A stretch of 64,000 bases of DNA from Drosophila pseudoobscura (lineage: Eukaryota; Arthropoda; Insecta; Diptera; Drosophilidae): assembly GCF_009870125.1 (NCBI RefSeq), contig NC_046681.1:22147001-22211000 (forward strand). The letters are read 5' to 3'. The stretch's first letter is position 1; each line of letters begins with the position of its first letter. This document shows positions 37,913-46,445 of this stretch, piece after piece. Made by a program: the position numbers and the translations under genes. The notes beneath the pieces were generated by a model that was given only the letters and a program-made list of their open reading frames with translations, was not told the DNA's origin and ran no database searches.

Positions 37913-38025
37913 GCCAAGTATTTAATGTGCCGGTCAAGTAGAAAATTGATTCATTAATCGGTTAAAATTATGTGGTCATGGTTAAATGTTCTATATAGCT
38001 AGTAATATTCCAGGGTATATCAAAA
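37913..38025 (+). repeat. Upstream repeat, third partial copy
   Basis: This repeats 37511-37625 as a direct copy: CCAAGTATTTA, GGTCAAGTAGAAAATTGATT, CATTAATCGG, TTAAAATTATGTGGTCATGG, TTAAATGTTCTATATAGCT and ATATCAAAA. Only the left third of the element is present, and it lies immediately next to the ncm core promoter motifs. Confidence 0.8.
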
Positions 38026-38060
38026 ACGAGGGATAGAACTTGAATTCGTCAGCATATTTA

Positions 38061-38122
38061 CGGTATATTTTTAAAACGAGACGGTATATTTGTAATGATC
38101 GTACCGTATATTTTTATCGATA
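38061..38122 (+). promoter_or_regulatory. ncm promoter: repeated GGTATATTT and a DRE
   Basis: CGGTATATTT at 38061-38070, ACGGTATATT at 38081-38090 and ACCGTATATTTTT from 38103 resemble Ohler motif 6 (KTYRGTATWTTT). TATCGATA at 38115-38122 is a perfect DNA replication-related element (DRE). Together they mark a TATA-less housekeeping promoter 75-135 bp before the ncm ATG. Confidence 0.7.
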
Positions 38123-38195
38123 AACCATACTGTTTTGCCAACGTTTTGCCTGTCAAATTTTCACAAAAGTAGTTTTTCCAGGCCTCTCACTAAAA

Positions 38196-41100
38196 ATGGG
38201 GGAAAGCGATGCAGAAAGTGATTCGAGCAGTGGCTCCAGTAGCAGCAGTGGCTCCTCGAGCAGTTCCTCCACCAGTGGCAGCGGCAGTGCCTCCAAAAGT
38301 GATGCTGGCAGCCGTCTGGCAAGCGGTCAGGAGGAAAACGAAGAGGAAGAGCGCGGCCAGAAGGCAAAAGAAGTGGCAGAAGAAGAAGTGACGCCGGCAG
38401 AAGTATCTAATGATTCCCCCGCCGTAGAGGAGCCGCCGCAAAAGAAGGAGGAGGAAGAAAAGAAAGTGCTACAAACAGACGAAAAAGTTGCCTCTCCAAA
38501 AGAGGAGGACGAGCAAAAGCAAACCGCAGCAGCAAAGCCGGAAAAACAATCAAATGTTGACTCTTCCACAGCTGCTGTTGCTGTTGACACGTCTGTGTCG
38601 GCTGGCGTGGAAAAAGCAGAAGCAGAAGCAGTACCGACAGCAGCGGCGCCTGCAGAGGCAGCAGAAAAAGCAGAAGAGGAAGCTATAACAAAATCAATTG
38701 AAGCGGAAACAGAAACCGAAACATCTACCCCGCAACGACCCTTGTATGCCACAACTGTGACTAATTCCGATGAGAAACCGCAGCCAGAGGCAGCGGCAGT
38801 GGCAGTAACAGAGGAGGAACCTGATAAAGATCATTCCGTGACCACTAATGGAGCGGACAATGCAGCAGCAGCACCACCAACAACAGCTGCCAGTCCATCG
38901 AATCACATCGAAGAGGGCGAAATAACTGATGTAAGTTTTGATCAAACAAAACTACAAGCCACTGAAAAAAACTCATGGCAATCCCTTCCACAGAAGGACG
39001 ACGACGACGATAATTTGCCGCCGCCTGTGCCTGTGCCCAAGCAGACGCTGGCCAGCGAAGTGCGCAAACGTAGTCGCAGTGGTGATGAAAAGAGCCGTAA
39101 CCGGCGACGCAGTCCCAGCCGCAGTCGCCGTCGCACCCGTACACGCAGTCGCAGCAAGAGCCCGAAGCGTCGCCGCTCCAGCTCCTTGGAGCGGAGACGC
39201 CGCGAACGTCAGAAGCGGCACGAGGAGCGCGATAAACGCGATCAGGTGCGGGCGAGGGAGCGCGAAGATCGTCGTCGCAATGAAAAGTCGCGCAGCAGTC
39301 GGCGCGATGATTCTCGCGAGAAATCCAGGCGGAGGTCCAGCGACAAGCGGCGCTCCAGTTCGAGTGGCGGCTCCAAGAGGGCAGGTTCGACAATCGCCGA
39401 CAATGCCACGGTCACAAATCCCACGGCCAAGATCACAGAACGCCAGCGTCGCACTGTGGATGTGCTCACATCGCGCACCGGAGGCGCCTACATACCGCCA
39501 GCGAAGCTCCGGCTGCTGCAGGAGGGGATCACGGACAAGGCATCGGCTGCGTATCAGCGCATCGCCTGGGAGGCGCTCAAGAAGTCCATTCACGGGTACA
39601 TCAACAAGGTGAATGTCACGAATATTGCCATCATTACCCGCGAACTCCTGCGGGAGAACATTGTCCGTGGACGGGGTCTGCTGTCGAGGAGCATCATCCA
39701 GGCCCAGGCCGCCTCGCCCACCTTCACGCACGTGTATGCCGCTCTGGTGGCCATTATCAATTCGAAATTCCCGAATATCGGCGAGCTGCTGCTCAAGCGT
39801 CTGGTCATTCAGTTCCGCCGTGCCTTTCGGCGCAATGACAAGCTCGTTTGCTTGTCGTCCACTCGATTCATTGCTCATCTGGTGAATCAGCGTGTGGCCC
39901 ACGAAATACTGGCCCTGGAGATTCTCACGCTGCTGGTGGAGACGCCCACCGATGATTCCGTGGAGGTGGCCATTGCCTTTCTCAAGGAGTGCGGCATGAA
40001 ACTGACGGAGGTCTCGTCTAAGGGCATTGGGGCCATTTTTGAGATGCTGCGCAACATCCTGCACGAGGGAAAGCTGGACAAACGAGTACAGTACATGATC
40101 GAGGTGCTGTTTCAAGTGCGCAAGGATGGCTTCAAGGATCATCTGGCCATTGTGGGAGAACTGGAGCTGGTCGAAGAGGACGAGCAGTTTACGCATCTCA
40201 TGATGCTGGACGAGGCCACCGAAACGGAGGATATACTGAGTGAGTATAATCCACTAAATCCCTCTCTAATCCCTGACTAATCCTTATATTCATAAATCCT
40301 TCTTTAGATGTCTTCAAATTTGATGAGAACTTTGCCGAAAACGAGGACAAATACAAGGGTCTGAGTGCCGAAATCCTGGGCAGCGATGATGGCAGCGGCT
40401 CGGGCTCTGGCTCTGGCTCGGGCTCCGATTCCGACAGCGATTCGGATGGTGAAATCAACTCGGATGCCGATGTCGGCAAAAAGACGGATGCCGGAGATAT
40501 TATCGACAACACGGAGACGAATCTGATTGCTCTGCGGCGCACCATATATCTGACGATCAACTCGAGTTTGGATTACGAGGAGTGCGCCCACAAGCTGATG
40601 AAAATGGAGCTGAAGCCGGGGCAGGAGGTGGAGCTGTGCCACATGTTCCTCGACTGCTGTGCCGAGCAGCGGACCTACGAGAAGTTCTACGGCCTGTTGG
40701 CGCAGCGTTTCTGCAACATCAATCGAATGTATATACCCCCGTTCGAGGAGATCTTCAAGGACACCTACCAGACAACGCATCGCCTGGACACGAATCGGTT
40801 GCGGAATGTGAGCAAGTTCTTTGCCCATCTGCTCTTCACCGATTCCATCAGCTGGGATGTCTTGGACTGTGTCCTGCTGAACGAGGACGATACCACCTCA
40901 TCCAGTCGCATTTTTATCAAGATTCTGTTCCAGGAGCTCGCCGAATACATGGGCTTGGGCAAACTCAACTCCAAGCTCAAGGAAGAGGTGCTGGTGGAGA
41001 GTCTGGCGGGTCTCTTCCCCAAGGATAATCCCCGGAACACACGATTCTCCATCAATTTCTTCACGTCCATTGGTTTGGGTGGACTCACCGATGATCTGCG

Positions 41101-42355
41101 ACGTTTCCTAAAGACAGCGCCCAAAGCAGTGCCCGCGATCAATTCAGAGCTCCTGTCCACTGGGGGGAATCCATTCCGGGATCCAGGATCTGCCCCAGCA
41201 GCGGGGGCAGTACCCATTGCTGTGACTTCCTCCTCTGCCGGTTCGTCGAGCAGTTCCAGTAGCAGCAGCAGCGGAGACTCCAGCGAGGAAAAGTCGAGCA
41301 CCAGCGATGAGGACAGCGACAGTGAATCCTCCAGCTCCGAGTCCGAGCCACAGCGAAAGCGTAAACGCAAGGAGAAGCGCAAGAAGAAGCCCAAAAAGCA
41401 GCGAAAATCAGAGCTCAAAAAGTTAAAGGACAAAAAAGACAAAAAGAAGAAATCCAAAAAGGAAAAGGATAAAGAGAAGGAGCGGGAGCGCGAGGAGAAA
41501 AAGAAGCGCGAAAAGGAGAAGAAAAAAGCCGCCAAAAAGAAGTCGAAACGCAAGCGCAAGCACCAGGAGAGCTCCAGTTCCAGCAGCAGCTCTGAAAGCA
41601 GCAAGGCCTCCTCCACATCCTCCTCAGCATCAGAGGCCGCCTCGAGCAGCGACGACGACGACAGCGATGGCCAGCCCCAGCCGAAGATCATGCGCCAGGA
41701 GCAGAGCAGCAAAATCCACAACAACCACAACAGCAACAACAAATTGAAGACCCGAAAGGAAGACAGCGATGGATTCAACCTGGAGGGACCACCCATGGGC
41801 CGAGAACAGGAGCGCCAACCACATTATCATCATCAGCTCAATGGAAATGGTGCCAGGAAGCGGGAGCCATCGTTTTCTGCCCACGAGGAAAGACATCCGG
41901 AGCGGCGAGGGGAGCGAGATGCCCGTCGTGGAGAATCCCGAGGTCTTCGTGGAGACTCACGAGGTTTTCGTGGAGAGTCCGGTGGCCGACGTGGAGACTC
42001 CGGTAGCCGTCGTGGAGAATCGCGAGGTCTTCGTGGAGACTCCGGTGGCCGTCGTCCAGAAACCCGACGAGGCGAATCCCAAGGCCGCCGAAACGATAGA
42101 GGAGAACAACGTGGTGGCCGCCTCGGCAGTGATCGTGATCGAGAACGTGACAGAGGAGAACGAGATCAGGAAAGAAATAGAGAACGTGAGCGGGAGCGGG
42201 AACGGGATCATGACCGTCGTGACAATCGAGACCGTGACCGTGATCGGGATCGTGATCACCCACGTAATCGAGAACGTTCCCGTGACCAGGATCGCGCCAG
42301 AAAACCAGAACGAGAACGCAGCTCTCACAAGCGCGTGTCCAAGGGGCGCGGATAG
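38196..42355 (+). CDS. ncm: Nucampholin / CWC22 spliceosome-associated protein
   Basis: This is the orthologue of CWC22, the spliceosomal factor that holds eIF4A3 and escorts it into the exon-junction complex; it is needed for pre-mRNA splicing. Coding blocks are 38196-40239 and 40308-42355, with stop TAG at 42353-42355. The long form has 1363 residues. Order: a Ser-rich acidic start ([14 protein letters not shown]); an A/E-rich acidic region; an RS region (about residues 290-400); the MIF4G domain, opened by [20 protein letters not shown]; the MA3 domain with [20 protein letters not shown] and [20 protein letters not shown]; then a Lys-rich stretch and an RGES/RGDS repeat and RD-repeat tail. 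A 63-nt segment (38931-38993) has intron boundaries but is also open in frame. If removed, the protein has 1342 residues. The ATG at 38196 is the first after the promoter motifs. Confidence 0.95.
38931..38993 (+). other. Frame-preserving 63-nt intron candidate in ncm
   Basis: The segment starts GTAAGTTTTG after ...ATAACTGAT and ends CCTTCCACAG before AAGGACGACG. Its length (63 nt) is typical of fly introns, and it is divisible by three with no stop codon. Its translation starts [18 protein letters not shown], unlike the acidic/RS flanks. Both spliced and retained forms would give a full-length protein. Confidence 0.6.
41927..42066 (+). repeat. 21-bp coding minisatellite in ncm tail
   Basis: Six units of CGTGGAGAN TCN followed by CGAGGT or GGTGGC begin at 41927, 41948, 41969, 41990, 42011 and 42032, with a decayed seventh. 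They encode seven-residue repeats RG(E/D)S(R/G)(G/S)(L/F/R). Units are near-identical at the nucleotide level, which suggests recent expansion and likely length variation among strains. Confidence 0.9.
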
Positions 42356-42499
42356 GTTGATATTTAGACTGTAACGACAACAAAATTTAGCCACATGCAA
42401 ATATTTTTTTTTTATAAATATTTCCATGTAAACTGTGTACAAAGAACCGGATCTATGTTGCTATAACAATTGTAAATGTACTAAAAGCAAAACTGCAAA

Positions 42500-42505
42500 A
42501 ATAAA
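42500..42505 (+). terminator. ncm poly(A) signal
   Basis: AATAAA lies about 145 nt after the ncm stop and before the RpS26 promoter. It is the only canonical signal in this short spacer. Confidence 0.65.
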
Positions 42506-42745
42506 CAAATTTTATTACACGAATTCTTTGCTGTGAGCCGTTAAATCTGTTAAATCAATAATTAAATTTGAAATACAAATGAAAGATGGCTGAGCTCAAC
42601 GGCTACGCCACTGCTACCCGTCGTGAACGGCGATTACGCACAGCTGTTTTTTTTCTGTCAGAGCAACTCTGAAACTCGCCACAAAGCAACTCTGAAAAGG
42701 GTTGCCAAATGTGCCGTCCAAGTGCCGAAAATTTTGAGCTGGCAA

Positions 42746-42892
42746 CCCCCTTTTCGCATAAGTGTCGTCTGGCGTGAACACGCGGATTTCACTTGGTGGA
42801 TTTTCAAATTGTTAAATAAGGTAATTATAAGTGCCATCCGATGAAATAAATATGTGGGAAATGCTAATAAATGTACCCCGAACATTATGCAG
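42746..42892 (+). promoter_or_regulatory. RpS26 TCT-type start and 5' UTR intron
   Basis: ACCCCCTTTTCGC at about 42745-42757 fits the polypyrimidine TCT initiator of fly ribosomal-protein genes, with the probable +1 C near 42750. AAATAAG|GTAATT at 42820/42821 and TTATGCAG at 42885-42892 bound a probable 72-nt 5' UTR intron with a good branch site (TGCTAATA). The mature leader would be about 80 nt. Confidence 0.6.
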
Positions 42893-42903
42893 CTGAAAAC
42901 AAA

Positions 42904-43248
42904 ATGACCAAGAAGCGCCGTAACGGAGGGCGGAACAAGCACAATCGCGGCCATGTGAAGCCCGTGCGCTGCACCAACTGTGCCCGCTGCGTGCCCAAGG
43001 ATAAGGCGATCAAGAAGTTCGTCATCCGCAACATTGTGGAGGCGGCTGCTGTGCGCGATATCACCGAGGCCAGCATCTGGGACTCGTACGTGCTCCCCAA
43101 ACTCTACGCCAAATTGCACTACTGCGTCTCGTGCGCAATTCACTCCAAGGTGGTGCGCAATCGTTCCCGTGAGGCACGTCGCATCCGTACGCCGCCACTC
43201 CGCTCCTTCCCCAAGGACATGGCCCGCAACAACCAGAATAGGAAGTAA
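42904..43248 (+). CDS. RpS26: 40S ribosomal protein S26
   Basis: This is a small-subunit ribosomal protein at the mRNA exit side of the 40S particle. It has 114 residues, the fly length, in one coding exon with stop TAA at 43246-43248. The start is [20 protein letters not shown], identical to the eS26 N-terminus. An in-frame ATG 33 nt earlier (42871) would add residues not seen in the family and falls in the proposed 5' UTR intron, so 42904 is preferred. The eS26 zinc-binding cysteine pairs are present (CTNC and CVSC). It is the third gene of the compact bsf-ncm-RpS26 head-to-tail group. Confidence 0.98.
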
Positions 43249-45146
43249 ACTTTTCATCTAACTGGAGAATCGGGTCGATGCTTATGCTACACACCAACAC
43301 CCGCAACAACAACAACAAGAACAGCAGCAGCAAAAGCAGTAAAAATCAACTAGAATCCATCAACTATAAACTAGAACAAGTTTTCGATATGGCACTGGTC
43401 TAACCGGCGAGAAGCAGACGAAATATAAGCATCCAGTTTTTACATTACACCCGAATATTAATACATTTTTACGTGGTTTTACGTGGGATAAAGTATGCAC
43501 ACAAATCAGCAGCAATCCATCATCGGCAGTTGCAGCAGCAGCAGCAGCATCCATCTGTTTCCTGAACGGATGCGCGGCGTAGTCAGTCATCTGTGATATC
43601 TCATTTCCGGCACCTGTTTCCTACGTCGTTCACTCCAGTTAAGCAGAGCAGAGCAGAGCAAGAGTTGAATGAGCAGCAGCTTTCATTTCACTACTTTCTC
43701 AGGTGACTGTTTTTCCTTGGTTAAGCCATTAAATAATTGCTTTTGTACTCGAATTTCGAATAGTTTTTGGCAGCAAGTGAGAATTTTGGTGGCCAGCTTA
43801 AGGTCTTTGCATTTGTATTGTACAAACAAAAGTTTATTGGCTTAATTATTCATTTCATACTTGGAACTATTTAAGCTATTCCCATGTCTGAATTTCATAT
43901 TATTCTTAGGTAAATACTTCTGGTTTTCATTATCTTTGTATTCTGCAATTTATGCTTCAAATTGACGAGAATTTTGTGGCCTGTTGCCAATTCTCGATCG
44001 ATCGGAAAAGCGAAATGGAATCAACTTGGACGAAATTTGCCTGCCGCAATTCTTATAAGGAAAAACGCATTTGATAGAGCAGGGAAGCCGGCTTATGTGG
44101 CAACAAGGTGGCCGCGGCGAAAAAAGAACAAAACAAATGCATGTAGAAAAAGTGTAAAAGTGCCATAGTTCGGGAAACGGCCGCTATGAAGTTCAGAACT
44201 TGACATGGCGTCACTGAACAGTATTACGTGTTATATGTAAACTACATGTAGAGAAGTTTTATAGGCGCGTGTGTCTATTTATATAAACTCTGGATCCAAG
44301 TGGAGTATTAATCTCAAAACTAGTGCTGAATGAATTTATATATAATTATGCCTGGATGAATTGTTGGCTTTTTGGAGGAGTTTGTGTGCATAACCAAATG
44401 TATACGCCACTGTGGATGTACAAAGTGATGTATATTGAATGTAGCATAGATGTATAATAGATGTAAGTAGACGGAGACAATCGACTTCAGTTGTACCCTT
44501 TATCCACATTCAGTTGATGAAAATAGGTATTGTTCTGTAATCCCTAAAGTCTTTTCTGTAATAATGATGTTTCTGTTCAAGTTACATCAGTCTTTGCATA
44601 GTTTTCACCGTACATCGGTACATATCCGTTGAAGTAGTTTAATTTCCAGATGATATATGACTTATATTGGACCTCTCCAACACTTCCTATGTTCCCATGT
44701 ACCCATTCTACCCAATTGGCATGGGCATGCCCATGCAATACTGTTTTTTGTTGGCATAAATTACACAGACGTGAGCGCAAAGGCAAATGAGTTCGTGGGG
44801 GGTGGTAGGGATATTGCTTGCCCCCTCAATGGGGGTCACATGCGTGTGTATGTGTGTGCACTTCCTTTTCCTGTTTACCCCTTCTTGCCTTTTTTCTTCG
44901 AGCCTTCGAGGAGTTTTTGCCTCTTTTCCGCTTGTTCAGCAGCAGGCAGTGTTCCAGGCGCTGAATTATTGTTTTCGTTTTGTTGTGCAAATAAAACGTA
45001 GACATAAGCAGCCGTAAGCAGCAGCCGTTGATCATTTAGCATAAATTAAATAGAACGAACGAAGGCTGAATGAAAGGGTCGTCACCACACAAGAGTTAAT
45101 GAAAGTTTTGATGAGGAGAAAGGAGTTGCAGATTCGCGGCCCAGAG
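43249..45146. other. RpS26-Pdha-like intergenic region
   Basis: The 1.9 kb between converging genes starts with CAACAA/CAGCAG-rich sequence (43300-43340, 43530-43550) and then becomes AT-rich. I see no coding region, RNA gene or clear repeat. No canonical AATAAA was found close to the RpS26 stop. Confidence 0.6.
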
Positions 45147-45152
45147 TTTATT
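45147..45152 (-). terminator. Poly(A) signal of the Pdha-like gene
   Basis: TTTATT on the plus strand is AATAAA on the gene strand, about 50 nt past the stop codon at 45201-45203. Confidence 0.65.
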
Positions 45153-45200
45153 CAACAACCAACAATTTTGTGATACATCCTCCATAGACAGAAGCACCGT

Positions 45201-46445
45201 TTAAACCTCTCCATCCTTTGTATTGTCATGCTCCAATTCCAGGGCCAGAACTCCCCGAAGCTTCCCCTCGAAGAGCCCCGAGTAGACATCGCTCCAGAGA
45301 TTGTTGAGTGGCGGCTCATCATCCTTTCGTGCCGCACGGATGGCCCCCTCTATCTCGAGACGGGCCACTTGATTGATCTCCTGAATCTCGTCCAGAGAGA
45401 GGATCTGCTGATCCAAGCAGAGCTCTCGGAAGCCCTGGATCGGATCGTGTTGCCTGCGAACCTTTTGGATCTCCTCGCGAGTGCGGTAGCTGGTGCCCGG
45501 ATCGGACATGGAGTGTCCCCCATAGCGATACGTGCCGAGCTCCATGAGTATGGGACCCTTGTTCAGGGCATGCTTGATGGCAAACTCCGTGGCACTGCGC
45601 ACGGCCAGCACATCCTGGCCATCCGCCCAGATGCCCGGCATGAGATCTCCACGCGTGTAGTAATTGATGTTCGAGGCAGCCCTCTCGGAGCGGGTACCCA
45701 TGCCATAGTTGTTGTTCTCGCACACGAAGATCATCGGTAGCTTCCACAGCAGCGCCATGTTGAAGCACTCGAAGACCTGGCCCTGGTTGGCGGCACCGTC
45801 GCCGTAGAGGGCCAGACAGACGCCGCCATCCTGCAGATACTTGCTCGTGAAGGCCACGCCAGCGCCCAGGGGCACCTGATCGCCGACAATACCCGTGCCG
45901 CCGTAGAAGTTCCGTCCGTACATGTGCATGGAGCCGCCTTTGCCGCCGGAACAGCCACTCCGGCGACCCGTCAGCTCCGCCAGCACGCCCACAGCGGGCA
46001 CACCCATCATGTAGGCCCATCCGTGGACACGGTAGCCGGTGATGAGATTATCGTTGCTTCGCATCGCCGCTCGAATGCCCACGGCGCAGGCCTCCTGCCC
46101 GGTGTACAGGTGGCAGAAGCCGCGCACCAACTGCTCCTTGTAGAGCCTCGAGGCAGCCGTCTCCAGGAGCCTCACGGTCGCCAGCTGGCGGTAGTACTTC
46201 AAGGCCTGCGACTTCCTAATGGCCACCACCCGCTCGGGTCCTTCTTTGAGGCGATGCAACTTGAAGTCATTCGGCAGCAACATCACACGATATTCGTCCC
46301 CAAGTCCCATCTCCTGGGCATTGGGAGTGGGCTGGCCTTCCTCCGGTACTTCTTCGGTGGGGGGACGCGACAGCTGAGTGGAGGAGAATCGCACCATTAG
46401 AAGCTTTGCCAGTCGGCACTGAATTTGGTTAGCCAAGTTGAACAT
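45201..46445 (-). CDS. Pyruvate dehydrogenase E1 alpha subunit, intronless paralogue
   Basis: A single 415-codon ORF (414 residues) encoding a mitochondrial PDH E1-alpha, which with E1-beta decarboxylates pyruvate using thiamine diphosphate. The N-terminus (MFNLANQIQCRLAKLLMVRF) is basic and amphipathic, as expected for a matrix presequence. The ThDP/Mg motif runs from GDG (215-217) to NN (244-246) in GDGAANQGQVFECFNMA...CENNNYGMGT. The phosphorylation loop GGHSMSDPGTSYR keeps His311, Ser312 and Ser319, so control by PDH kinase is plausible. It has no intron, whereas the usual fly Pdha gene is intron-bearing and X-linked as I recall, so it fits an X-to-autosome retrogene such as D. melanogaster CG7024. 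That orthology is likely but unchecked. No frame damage is seen. Confidence 0.9.
   Translation of the reverse strand: MFNLANQIQCRLAKLLMVRFSSTQLSRPPTEEVPEEGQPTPNAQEMGLGDEYRVMLLPNDFKLHRLKEGPERVVAIRKSQALKYYRQLATVRLLETAASRLYKEQLVRGFCHLYTGQEACAVGIRAAMRSNDNLITGYRVHGWAYMMGVPAVGVLAELTGRRSGCSGGKGGSMHMYGRNFYGGTGIVGDQVPLGAGVAFTSKYLQDGGVCLALYGDGAANQGQVFECFNMALLWKLPMIFVCENNNYGMGTRSERAASNINYYTRGDLMPGIWADGQDVLAVRSATEFAIKHALNKGPILMELGTYRYGGHSMSDPGTSYRTREEIQKVRRQHDPIQGFRELCLDQQILSLDEIQEINQVARLEIEGAIRAARKDDEPPLNNLWSDVYSGLFEGKLRGVLALELEHDNTKDGEV

Larger units (their letters stand above)
36573..38195 (+). other. bsf-ncm intergenic region
   Basis: AT-rich spacer of 1.6 kb. It holds the bsf 3' UTR (ATAAATAATA near 36631 is a possible weak poly(A) signal), an (AT)n run at about 37411-37428, two repeat copies (37511-37843 and 37913-38025) and the ncm promoter motifs just before 38196. 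No coding region was recognised. Confidence 0.7.

Noticed and set aside
38973-40196. 407-codon minus-strand frame opposite ncm
   Set aside because: Antisense of the conserved MIF4G-coding exon and RS region. Composition explains it.
41769-42374. 201-codon alternate-frame ORF overlapping the ncm tail
   Set aside because: A shifted reading of the RG/RD tandem repeats gives VEN/VFVE repeats. It is a repeat by-product without independent evidence.
42871-42903. Upstream in-frame ATG giving an N-terminally extended RpS26
   Set aside because: The extra residues are not part of eS26 and the ATG falls within the probable 5' UTR intron.
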